Below are positions 1-6,436 of a stretch of 64,000 bases of DNA, piece after piece. Every line of letters starts with the position of its first letter. Position 1 is the stretch's first letter. A model generated the notes under the pieces. It saw only the letters and a list, made by a program, of their open reading frames with translations. It was not told the origin of the DNA and did no database searches. The translations under genes and the position numbers were made by a program. The DNA is from an uncultured Alphaproteobacteria bacterium (lineage in GTDB: Bacteria > Pseudomonadota > Alphaproteobacteria > Rs-D84), in the NCBI GenBank assembly GCA_944389515.1, contig CALXMQ010000005.1:1-64000 (forward strand). The letters are read 5' to 3'.

Positions 1-356
1 TCAGAATCATATAATAACTCGAACGGCAAACGCGCACTGTGATGATCCAAATCAGACACCATCACGGTTTTATTTTTTATCCCCACACCACACACACAAT
101 CATGTATTATATGGGCGATTCTGTTCATACCATCAGTTGTACCAGACGTAAAAACAATCTGGTCTGATGCTGCATTTATAAACCGCGCAACGCGCGCACG
201 CGCATTTGCAACCATATCGTCCACATTACTGGCCCGTACACAAATCCCCCGCCCTGCATTGGCATATGATTCGCGCAAAAAATCCATTTCAGCCCGTATC
301 ACAGATTCAGGCTTTAATGCACTGGCGGCGGCATCTAAGTATATGATATTATTCAT
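1..356 (-). CDS. SufS-like cysteine desulfurase, N-terminal part (cut by window edge)
   Basis: Class V aminotransferase-fold, PLP-dependent enzyme, most like SufS, which takes sulfur from cysteine for Fe-S cluster assembly. I translated it by hand from an ATG at 354-356. The first 118 residues show YLDAAASALKP near the N-terminus, then NAGRG, and a block FTSGTTDGMNRIA, all typical of the SufS/CsdA N-terminal half. It ends near VSDLDHHSARLP, where the family has its conserved His region. The PLP lysine and catalytic cysteine lie beyond position 1, so SufS, CsdA or a related class V enzyme cannot be separated. It is divergent from trxA across 73 bp. Confidence 0.8.
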   Translation of the reverse strand, partial: MNNIIYLDAAASALKPESVIRAEMDFLRESYANAGRGICVRASNVDDMVANARARVARFINAASDQIVFTSGTTDGMNRIAHIIHDCVCGVGIKNKTVMVSDLDHHSARLPFELLYDS

Positions 357-429
357 TTTATGATTTCTCTTGCATTTTGTGGGGATTATAATACACTCGT
401 GAAAAATATCAACAAGGAAGGAGCAAAAG

Positions 430-750
430 ATGGCTTTAGAACATGCAACTGACGAAACGATTGAATCATTGATGGGTTCTGGGATAACGCTGGTTGATTT
501 CTGGGCACCTTGGTGCGGTCCATGCCGTATGTTTGGGCCAATCTTTGAATCAACGTCTGACAAAATCCCGGATGTAAAATTTATAAAATTTGAAATAAAC
601 GAATCAAACCGACGCACACCGGCGAAATATGGCATACGCAGTATCCCCAGTGTTCTGGCATTTCGCAATGGCGAATTGATAGAAGCGCGCACCGGTCTGA
701 TGGACGAAGAAACATTGATGGATTGGATACGTGAACTAAAAGGATCCTAA
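430..750 (+). CDS. trxA: Thioredoxin
   Basis: A 106-residue thioredoxin, the cytoplasmic dithiol reductant recycled by thioredoxin reductase (trxB lies at 33.4-34.3 kb). The active site WCGPC is at residues 28-32 after DFWAP, and the cis-proline loop IRSIPS follows. The length is normal for a single-domain thioredoxin, and there is no signal peptide. An AAGGAAGGAG ribosome site precedes the ATG, and a TATAAT hexamer lies at 387-392 with no clear -35. The gene ends one base before the DksA-like gene, so the two are very likely co-transcribed. Confidence 0.95.
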   Translation: MALEHATDETIESLMGSGITLVDFWAPWCGPCRMFGPIFESTSDKIPDVKFIKFEINESNRRTPAKYGIRSIPSVLAFRNGELIEARTGLMDEETLMDWIRELKGS

Positions 751-751
751 T

Positions 752-1183
752 ATGGCAGTAAAACAAGATTATAAAAATATTGAATTACCACCGAAATATA
801 CACCGAAAAAATCGGAACCGTATATGTGTCCGGACCAGTTGGCATATTTTTATCAAATGCTGACTGCGCAAAAAAATGAATTACTGCACGATTCGGCAGA
901 AACATTAAATGCGGTACGCATGGCTGACCAAACCGATGCGGCCGGTGTTGGTGACGAATCAGACAACGCAACATTTGAACAAGAAATAACAATGAATCTG
1001 CGCATGTCTGAACGCGATAATAATTTGCTGAAAAAAATCAATGCCGCACTGGAACGCATTGAAAACGGCACATATGGATACAGTGTTGTATCTGGTGACG
1101 AAATCGGCCTGGCACGTATGATGGCACGTCCATTGGCAACAATGACTGTTGATGAACAAGAAGAATACGAAAAAAGAAAATAA
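752..1183 (+). CDS. dksA: DksA/TraR family RNA-polymerase-binding protein lacking zinc-finger cysteines
   Basis: DksA family protein (143 aa), which binds the RNA polymerase secondary channel and alters promoter-complex stability. The coiled-coil tip motif is intact as DESDNA at residues 68-73, with both acidic residues. The C-terminal globular part follows the family (GTYGY, GDEIGL, ARPLAT). All four zinc cysteines are replaced: Ser111, Ser114, Thr132 and Glu135 sit where C4-type members have Cys. The only cysteine is near residue 26. The fold is probably kept without zinc, as in some alphaproteobacterial relatives. It follows trxA directly and ends just before a terminator hairpin. Confidence 0.88.
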   Translation: MAVKQDYKNIELPPKYTPKKSEPYMCPDQLAYFYQMLTAQKNELLHDSAETLNAVRMADQTDAAGVGDESDNATFEQEITMNLRMSERDNNLLKKINAALERIENGTYGYSVVSGDEIGLARMMARPLATMTVDEQEEYEKRK

Positions 1184-1204
1184 TTTATATAAAAAATAAA
1201 ATTG

Positions 1205-1234
1205 GGTGCCTATAATTGGGCACCTTGTTTTTTA
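1205..1234. terminator. Bidirectional rho-independent terminator
   Basis: GGTGCC (1205-1210) pairs with GGCACC (1219-1224). On the plus strand a T-rich tail follows, which suits the end of trxA-dksA. On the minus strand a T-rich tract also follows, which suits the convergent secreted-protein gene whose stop codon lies inside the left arm. Confidence 0.8.
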
Positions 1235-1989
1235 TTGTTGTCGTTTTTATTCGTATCATCAAAAACATTATTTATTAAAATATTTCCCACAGTACCACCG
1301 ACAACACCAACACCGCCAACAATTCCACCAGTTGTTATCTTTCGATTCGTTTCTGATGCTTGGGTTATCATATCTTGACTATCTTTACCCTGTTCTTGGG
1401 TCAACGCACGATACACTGATGTATAACCACCATCTGTCTTGCCAACTGATGCATTATCATATAAACCACTGGCGGTTGCATCAGATATTATCGTTGCCTC
1501 TATCCCAGGTGACATTTCCAACATTTCTTTTCGGGATTTTATTTCAGACGCCAATGTTATATATTCATTGCGTATTACTGATATATCTATTATTGGTAAT
1601 GTTACATTGGTTTCACCACCAGTAATATTTCTGCCCATACCGTAATCGCATGTAAATGTAGATATATATGCCATCATATCACGCTGGGCATTTTCATCAG
1701 CACGTTGTTCTGCAATCCCAGATGCCAACATCATCCCCCCAATACCACCTGCACCGATTGCGGCCGCACCCAATATACGATTCGCCAACGATTGTTCACG
1801 CAACACAGCAGAACTATAACGTCTTGCCAAGTCAGATATTTTATCATATGCGTCAATTATCATCACAGAATCTGTTTTTTTATACACCGCCATATACGGA
1901 TTATCGCCTAAATCCAAATCATACAAACCTGCCGCAAATGCAGATTCTATAAAACATCCAACAAACAACAATGACATCAATTTTTTCAT
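1210..1989 (-). CDS. Secreted protein of unknown function with Gly/Ala-rich hydrophobic segments
   Basis: No family recognised. The 259-aa product starts with a signal peptide (MKKLMSLLFVGCFIESAFA, probable cleavage after AFA). Two Gly/Ala-rich hydrophobic stretches, around residues 70-90 and 220-240, could be membrane segments. Between them is a polar region with one cysteine, and the C-terminus is Asn/Lys-rich. The layout resembles the 331-aa protein encoded at 50958-51953, so they may be distant paralogues. It lies downstream of structured RNA A and a 19-codon ORF on the same strand, which suggests control by readthrough of the RNA A terminator. No good Shine-Dalgarno site precedes the ATG. 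Confidence 0.7.
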   Translation of the reverse strand: MKKLMSLLFVGCFIESAFAAGLYDLDLGDNPYMAVYKKTDSVMIIDAYDKISDLARRYSSAVLREQSLANRILGAAAIGAGGIGGMMLASGIAEQRADENAQRDMMAYISTFTCDYGMGRNITGGETNVTLPIIDISVIRNEYITLASEIKSRKEMLEMSPGIEATIISDATASGLYDNASVGKTDGGYTSVYRALTQEQGKDSQDMITQASETNRKITTGGIVGGVGVVGGTVGNILINNVFDDTNKNDNNKKQGAQL

Positions 1990-2010
1990 TTATTGAACCG
2001 CCCTGTTGTT

Positions 2011-2070
2011 TCAGTACCAATTCCCCATACACACCAATGCACACCCAAATATAACCAAAAAATATTTCAT
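2011..2070 (-). CDS. Possible 19-aa hydrophobic peptide behind structured RNA A
   Basis: Short ORF found by eye: ATG at 2068-2070, TGA at 2011-2013, peptide MKYFLVIFGCALVCMGNWY. A strong purine-rich ribosome site (GTGGGGGGATT) lies directly before the ATG, better than that of the larger gene downstream. It starts 25 nt after the RNA A terminator. The peptide is almost all hydrophobic with two cysteines and looks like a short lipoprotein signal or leader peptide. It may be translated to couple expression to the next gene. Without conservation data this stays tentative. Confidence 0.4.
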   Translation of the reverse strand: MKYFLVIFGCALVCMGNWY

Positions 2071-2094
2071 AATCCCCCCACACGCGAACACAAC

Positions 2095-2121
2095 AAAAAA
2101 CCACCGAAAAATTCAGGTGGT
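2095..2121 (-). terminator. Intrinsic terminator ending RNA A
   Basis: On the minus strand ACCACC and GGTGGT form a stem around a 10-nt loop, followed by six T. The 5' arm overlaps by three bases the CCTCCAACC segment needed for alternative stem P1, so terminator and P1 compete. Confidence 0.8.
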
Positions 2122-2264
2122 TGGAGGTTCGAAACTATAATCTGGTATAGTGGGTTTATTCTTGATATTCACCCCCTCCAACCCAATTTGGTTGGAGTGT
2201 TTTTATGTCACACAGACACCAGATTCAGGGGTTTCGAATCCCCAACATAGCAACCTGCCATATC
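2095..2264 (-). ncRNA. Structured RNA A: about 170-nt multi-hairpin RNA, candidate attenuator or riboswitch
   Basis: Independent transcript unit with a promoter at 2271-2299 and a terminator at 2095-2121. Helices in transcript order (plus-strand coordinates): H0 2245-2263; H1 GGGG/CCCC 2228-2243; H2 TGTC/GACA 2206-2218, then an A-rich linker; H3 CTCCAACC/GGTTGGAG 2176-2197; P2 GGGT/ACCC (2171-2174 with 2152-2155) closing a 15-nt loop GAATATCAAGAATAA; P3 ACTAT/ATAGT 2134-2151. The segment at 2175-2183 can instead pair over 9 bp with 2119-2127 (alternative stem P1), which invades the terminator stem. The same helices in the same order occur in RNA B at 46.2-46.4 kb. Structure assigned by hand. 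Confidence 0.75.
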
Positions 2265-2270
2265 ATGTAT

Positions 2271-2299
2271 ATTTTATCATAACCCATCACATCATGCAA
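2271..2299 (-). promoter_or_regulatory. Sigma70-like promoter of RNA A
   Basis: On the minus strand TTGCAT (2294-2299) and TAAAAT (2271-2276) are 17 bp apart. The predicted start, about 2264, falls exactly at the first helix of RNA A. Confidence 0.65.
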
Positions 2300-2315
2300 G
2301 AATGCGAATCGACAC

Positions 2316-2342
2316 AAAAAATGCGCGATATAAAATCGCGCA
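2316..2342 (-). terminator. Rho-independent terminator of tatA
   Basis: TGCGCGAT (2322-2329) pairs with ATCGCGCA (2335-2342). On the minus strand six T follow. It lies about 20 bp beyond the tatA stop codon and separates tatA from the RNA A promoter. Confidence 0.85.
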
Positions 2343-2363
2343 CCGCAATACATAAAAAACAGT

Positions 2364-2669
2364 TTATTTTTTCGGGCTTTTTTTACCAGCCACACGCCGC
2401 CCAGATTTTTTCTGTGACACGCCACCGGCCTTTACCGGCTTTTTTGCCACTTTTTGTGCCGATTTTACGGTCGAATCTGCACTTTTAACATTGTCGGCAT
2501 TTTCCGGCTTTTTCGCGTCTTTCTTAGAATTCACTTTCAATTCTTTTTTGAACGTATTTATACCATCCGCCAAATTTTTCATCATACCTGGAATTTTATT
2601 GTGTCCGAACAAAATCAAAACCAACACAACAATAACCAGTATTTCTGCCCAACCAAAACGTCCAAACAT
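2364..2669 (-). CDS. tatA: Sec-independent translocase protein TatA
   Basis: A 101-aa TatA/TatE-type subunit that forms the pore of the twin-arginine exporter in the inner membrane. The N-terminal FGRFGWAEILVIVVLVLILF is one membrane segment followed by the FG hinge (LFGHNKIP) and the amphipathic helix ADGINTFKKEL. The tail is Lys/Ser/Ala-rich and disordered. TatA is favoured over TatB by the short length and the FKKEL helix. No tatB or tatC lies next to it. It is 19 bp downstream of the SPOR gene and probably co-transcribed with it. Confidence 0.92.
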   Translation of the reverse strand: MFGRFGWAEILVIVVLVLILFGHNKIPGMMKNLADGINTFKKELKVNSKKDAKKPENADNVKSADSTVKSAQKVAKKPVKAGGVSQKKSGRRVAGKKSPKK

Positions 2670-2688
2670 TTTTATCCCCTGTTATATA

Positions 2689-3495
2689 TTATTTGGTAAC
2701 AAAGCATTCCAAACCATCTGCTTTGGCATTACGACAGAAATTATTCGCATCTGCCGCAGTATTAAAGCCAACACGCAATCTGTACATCGTATTGCCATTA
2801 TTCAACACTGCTGCCAAAATCACAAATTGATGTCCACTGAACAAATTCTGATGCGATGCACGCAACTGACGTTGCCCAGATTCTGCCAATGCACGCGTGC
2901 TGTATGAACCCAACTGGGCATACCATGCGAACGTTTTTGGTGCTGTTTGCGCACGTTGTGTCTGCTGGCTTGCACGACGCGCCGGTGCTGGCGCCGGTTG
3001 CGGCTTTGCGGCCGGTTTTGCCACAGGTGCTGGTGCCGCATCAGGCTTAAACGTAACTTCTTTTCTATCTTCGATAACCCGTACAGGAACACCCGGCGTT
3101 GTATTTTGCACTGCTGGTTGCGGCGCCGGTTGTGGTTTTGGTGCCGGTTTTGCCACAGGCGCTGGTGCCGCTGGCTGTGGTACAGGTTGCGGCGCTGGGG
3201 CAACATTTGCCGGTTGTGCCGGTGCACCACCAACAACCAATGTATCATTTGGAACTGCGCCATCCACTATGACAGCCGGCGCATCCAAATCCACTTCCAT
3301 CGTAGATGACGAATCGCCACCAACCATACGAATAATAACGTACGTTGCCAATATAATAATCAGCACCCCAACCGCCATCAACAACCATGGCTTTTTTGGG
3401 CGTGGTGCCGCCAATGGTGCAGCCTCAGGCAATGTATCTGCCGAATCAGCATCATCGTTCAAATCCAATAAATCTAAATTATCGTCATTATTCAT
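2689..3495 (-). CDS. SPOR-domain membrane protein, DedD/FtsN-like
   Basis: A 268-aa single-pass inner-membrane protein with an acidic cytoplasmic N-terminus, a membrane helix at about residues 36-60 (WLLMAVGVLIIILATYVII) and a long Pro/Ala/Lys-Pro periplasmic linker to about residue 185. The C-terminal SPOR domain is marked by WYAQLGSYSTRALAE and YRLRVGFNTAADANNFCRN. SPOR domains bind denuded septal peptidoglycan, so a cell-division or septal role is likely. The low-complexity linker and lack of other domains fit DedD or FtsN-like proteins; which one cannot be said. A promoter is visible directly upstream, and tatA follows. Confidence 0.85.
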   Translation of the reverse strand: MNNDDNLDLLDLNDDADSADTLPEAAPLAAPRPKKPWLLMAVGVLIIILATYVIIRMVGGDSSSTMEVDLDAPAVIVDGAVPNDTLVVGGAPAQPANVAPAPQPVPQPAAPAPVAKPAPKPQPAPQPAVQNTTPGVPVRVIEDRKEVTFKPDAAPAPVAKPAAKPQPAPAPARRASQQTQRAQTAPKTFAWYAQLGSYSTRALAESGQRQLRASHQNLFSGHQFVILAAVLNNGNTMYRLRVGFNTAADANNFCRNAKADGLECFVTK

Positions 3496-3524
3496 CAGGT
3501 TTCCCCCATCGTTCTTTGTGATAC

Positions 3525-3553
3525 ATTATATCATAAAAAACCGTACTTTCCAA
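3525..3553 (-). promoter_or_regulatory. Sigma70-like promoter of the SPOR gene
   Basis: On the minus strand TTGGAA (3548-3553) and TATAAT (3525-3530) are 17 bp apart. The start codon at 3495 gives a 5' leader of about 25 nt. Confidence 0.65.
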
Positions 3554-3570
3554 AGATTATGTAACGAAAA

Positions 3571-3714
3571 TTACTTTGGCATTTGGCCGAAATTCGGCGG
3601 CACAATCAGTTTATGATTTTCTTCGATAATTGGTTCTGATTCACAACGTGACATACATGCGGTCAACATCATGGGCATTGCACAAATTGCCAACAATAAA
3701 ATTGCTTTTTTCAT
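3571..3714 (-). CDS. Mini lipoprotein, BamF-like C-terminal motif
   Basis: Read by hand: ATG at 3712-3714, TAA at 3571-3573, 47 aa. The N-terminus is a lipoprotein signal ending in lipobox LTAC, so the mature protein starts at Cys20 and is only 28 residues. The end IVPPNFGQMP recalls the PP-x-F motif of BamF (DUF3035), a lipoprotein of the alphaproteobacterial outer-membrane assembly machine; family members are usually much longer. An AAGGAAGGATT ribosome site sits just before the ATG. The lipoprotein call is firm, the BamF link is inference. Confidence 0.65.
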   Translation of the reverse strand: MKKAILLLAICAMPMMLTACMSRCESEPIIEENHKLIVPPNFGQMPK

Positions 3715-3746
3715 ATAATCCTTCCTTTGGCTGTATATATATTATA

Positions 3747-3777
3747 ATGGCGCGGAATCACCGCGCCATATTTTTTT
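3747..3777 (+). terminator. Strong GC hairpin between thrS and the mini lipoprotein gene
   Basis: ATGGCGCGG (3747-3755) pairs perfectly with CCGCGCCAT (3761-3769). The T run (3771-3777) lies on the plus-strand side, though the only genes here are on the minus strand. It sits just after the thrS stop codon, so it may still end or stabilise that transcript. Confidence 0.6.
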
Positions 3778-3780
3778 GCT

Positions 3781-5514
3781 TTATGCCGGCATTTTAACCG
3801 CATCAACCATTTGTGCAACAAACTCATCAACAGACATGGTTTCTTGCTTTTCAACCCCCAAACGGCGCAAAGTCACAGATTTATTTTCCATTTCTTTTTC
3901 ACCGACAACCGCAATAATCGGAGTTTTTGCCAAAGACAATTCGCGGATTTTATAATTTACCTTTTCGTCACGCAAATCAGTACGCGCATATACACCCACA
4001 TCACGCAAACGATTTGCAATCTCGATGGCATATTCGCGGAATTTTTCAGAAATCGGTGTCACAACAACCGGTTCTGGCGATAACCATAACGGTAAATTTC
4101 CACCCGTAGATTCCAGCAATATTCCCATAAATCTTTCAATCGATCCCAACAGTGCACGATGCAACATTATCGGACGATGTTTTTCACCATCTTCGCCAAT
4201 ATATGACAAATCAAACCGTTCTGGCAAATTCATATCCAACTGAACCGTACCACATTGCCACGTACGCCCCAACGCATCTTTCAGATAGTTATCGATTTTT
4301 GGTCCATAAAACGCCGCATCACCCGGTGCAATTTCATATTCAATACCGTTTGCATCCAGCGCATGCTTTAACGCTCCTTCGGCCTTGTCCCAAATTTCAT
4401 CAGACCCGATACGGAATTCAGATTCCTTGCGCGTGGCCAATTTCATAGAAATATTAGTAAACCCGAATTTAGCATAAATATCTTTGATAAATTTCAAGAT
4501 TTTTACAACTTCGACTTCCAGTTGTTCTTCGGTACAGAAAATATGCGCATCATCTTGGGTAAATTCGCGCACACGCATCAACCCTGACAATCCACCAGCG
4601 GCTTCGTACCGATTTACCTTGCCAAATTCTGCCAAATACAACGGCAAATCTTTATATGATTTAATACCCTGGCCAAACACCAACATCCCACCCGGACAAG
4701 ACATTGGCTTTACACAAAACGTTTTGCCATCTTGTGTTTTCCCAGAATAATTATGTTCACCGTATTTTGCCCAATGCCCACTGCGTTCCCACAATGACCT
4801 GTCCATAACCGCTGGCGTAGAAATTTCTTGATACCCTGCCCGTTCTTGACGATGACGAATATATTCAATCAGTCTGCGATATATTTTATATCCCTTGTCA
4901 TGCCAAAACACCGCACCTGGCGCATAGTCTGGTTCAAAATGGAATAAATCCATTTCTTTACCTAATTTACGATTATCACGCGCTGCGGCCTCTTCCTGCA
5001 TTTTCAAGAACGCATCTAATTCATCTTTGGTTGCGAACGCATCAACATAAATACGCTGTAACATTTTATTTTTTGCATCGCCCTTCCAATACGCGCCAGC
5101 AACATTACGAATTTTGAACGCATCACGTGGCAAATCTTTGGAACTTTCGACGTGCGGCCCACGACATAAATCTATGAAATCACGAAAAGTGTATATTGAC
5201 AACGCTTCGCCTGCGGCATCATATTCGTTTAACCATTCCATCTTGTATGGTTGCGCTGCAAATATTTGTTTTGCTTCATCCAAAGACACATTACGCTGTT
5301 CAAACCGACCATTAGATTTTATTAAATCGCGCATTTCACGTTCGATTTTTTCAAAATCATCCTCAGAAAAACGGTGTTCTGTATCAAAATCATAATAAAA
5401 CCCATTTTCAATGGCCGGGCCCCCTGCGAATTTGACATCAGGATACAGTTTCTGCACCGCCGCCGCCATAACATGCGCCAAAGAGTGACGAATCGTTTCT
5501 ATTGGATATGACAT
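3781..5514 (-). CDS. thrS: Threonyl-tRNA synthetase lacking the N-terminal TGS domain
   Basis: Class II synthetase that charges tRNA-Thr. At 577 aa it is about 60 residues shorter than the usual form. The protein begins directly in the editing domain, with HxxxH at His10 and His14 and CRGPH further on, so the TGS domain is missing while the editing site stays. The catalytic core (MSCPGG, DDAHIFC, LHRALLGS) keeps the zinc ligands Cys-His-His, and the C-terminal anticodon-binding domain is complete. The start has an AAGGATTTTTA site and no in-frame upstream ATG was found. It has a strong promoter and a leader of about 145 nt with two hairpins. Confidence 0.95.
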   Translation of the reverse strand: MSYPIETIRHSLAHVMAAAVQKLYPDVKFAGGPAIENGFYYDFDTEHRFSEDDFEKIEREMRDLIKSNGRFEQRNVSLDEAKQIFAAQPYKMEWLNEYDAAGEALSIYTFRDFIDLCRGPHVESSKDLPRDAFKIRNVAGAYWKGDAKNKMLQRIYVDAFATKDELDAFLKMQEEAAARDNRKLGKEMDLFHFEPDYAPGAVFWHDKGYKIYRRLIEYIRHRQERAGYQEISTPAVMDRSLWERSGHWAKYGEHNYSGKTQDGKTFCVKPMSCPGGMLVFGQGIKSYKDLPLYLAEFGKVNRYEAAGGLSGLMRVREFTQDDAHIFCTEEQLEVEVVKILKFIKDIYAKFGFTNISMKLATRKESEFRIGSDEIWDKAEGALKHALDANGIEYEIAPGDAAFYGPKIDNYLKDALGRTWQCGTVQLDMNLPERFDLSYIGEDGEKHRPIMLHRALLGSIERFMGILLESTGGNLPLWLSPEPVVVTPISEKFREYAIEIANRLRDVGVYARTDLRDEKVNYKIRELSLAKTPIIAVVGEKEMENKSVTLRRLGVEKQETMSVDEFVAQMVDAVKMPA

Positions 5515-5559
5515 ATTAAAAATCCTTATCGTTATAAAAAAGTAATATTGAATTGTTTA

Positions 5560-5625
5560 TTGATTATTGCACTAGGCGGATAAAACCGCAAACAGAATCT
5601 TACACCCCCGTGGGGGTTGTAGTTG
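5560..5625 (-). promoter_or_regulatory. thrS leader hairpins
   Basis: The thrS 5' leader folds into an 8-bp hairpin with CCCC/GGGG core and CACG loop, then a GCGG/CCGC hairpin with a TTTTAT loop. Enterobacterial thrS is autoregulated through leader hairpins that mimic tRNA-Thr. I see no clear anticodon mimic, so a regulatory role is only a suggestion. Confidence 0.35.
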
Positions 5626-5665
5626 TTGTAACAAAGAAAACACAATATTTTTTCATAACAGATAA

Positions 5666-5694
5666 ATAATAGTACTAATAAACAGAAATGTCAA
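5666..5694 (-). promoter_or_regulatory. Sigma70-like promoter of thrS
   Basis: On the minus strand a perfect TTGACA (5689-5694) and TATTAT (5666-5671) are 17 bp apart. The predicted start near 5659 gives a leader of about 145 nt. Confidence 0.75.
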
Positions 5695-5698
5695 TAAA

Positions 5699-6436
5699 CT
5701 AAAAATCAATTATGCAACCGAACAAAACTGCGAAAAAGAAACATACGCTGCCCCCGATTACAAACAAATGCCAAATTGCGTGCGAATATTTCATGCGCCG
5801 CCACAGATAAAATATTACACCCAATGAATACGACAATCCACCTGCCAATATAAACCATAAACCACGTGACGGGATATTATGTAACATTGCCGGCAATATA
5901 AATAACAACGTCCACCCCATAACCAAATACAACAAAACAATCCACTTTGGTTGACTGCGCGGATTACGCATTTTCATAATTGCGCCAAAAATCACAATGG
6001 CCCATAAAATTCCGAATACAGTCCACCCCAATCCGCCACGCAAATTCACCAACAAAAACGGTGTATATGTCCCAGCAATCAATGCATATATGGCAACACT
6101 GTCCCATACTTCAAAAAAGCATTCGCCACGACGGCCGATTGTTGCATGACACATTGTTGACCCAAAATACAACATTATCATCGTCGCACCAAAAATCGCG
6201 CACGATACAACCGCCCATGCATCGCCCCACAACGCGGCAAATACCACCAACAATGTCAACGCGGCAATCGCCAGTCCAACGCCAATACCATGCGTTAAAA
6301 TATTCAAAACTTCTTCGGATTTTGTACTGGGGCGTTCCCAACGAAACAACCCCGTTGCATGCAAAAATCGCAACAACCGATTCGCACGTGAATCAGATTT
6401 AACCTGTTTTAATTGTGCGCGCTTTGTTTTTGTCAT
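5699..6436 (-). CDS. Hemolysin III family (YqfA-like) membrane protein
   Basis: A 245-aa multi-pass inner-membrane protein of the hemolysin III/PAQR-like family. It has about seven hydrophobic helices from residue 50 onward, the N-terminal block ILTHGIGVGLAIAAL with its conserved His, MCHATIGRRGE after the third helix, and SHAIWHLFVIGGS near the end, carrying the His residues of the family metal site. The cytoplasmic N-terminus is basic. Physiological function is not established. The start codon overlaps the gltX stop (ATGA), so it is translated from the gltX mRNA. Confidence 0.85.
   Translation of the reverse strand: MTKTKRAQLKQVKSDSRANRLLRFLHATGLFRWERPSTKSEEVLNILTHGIGVGLAIAALTLLVVFAALWGDAWAVVSCAIFGATMIMLYFGSTMCHATIGRRGECFFEVWDSVAIYALIAGTYTPFLLVNLRGGLGWTVFGILWAIVIFGAIMKMRNPRSQPKWIVLLYLVMGWTLLFILPAMLHNIPSRGLWFILAGGLSYSLGVIFYLWRRMKYSHAIWHLFVIGGSVCFFFAVLFGCIIDF

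Noticed and set aside
1206-1625. Plus-strand ORF rich in His/Tyr/Leu opposite the secreted-protein gene
   Set aside because: It is the complement of a gene with a signal peptide; composition is that of an antisense shadow and there is no ribosome site.
2228-2243. tRNA T-arm-like sequence GGGGTTTCGAATCCCC
   Set aside because: The stem and loop spacing does not fit a T arm, no acceptor, D or anticodon arms surround it, and it is hairpin H1 of RNA A on the minus strand.
2095-2264. RNA A as a piece of two-part alphaproteobacterial tmRNA
   Set aside because: No resume codon or ANDN-type tag ORF, no acceptor pairing, and a second similar copy exists elsewhere, which is not expected of tmRNA.
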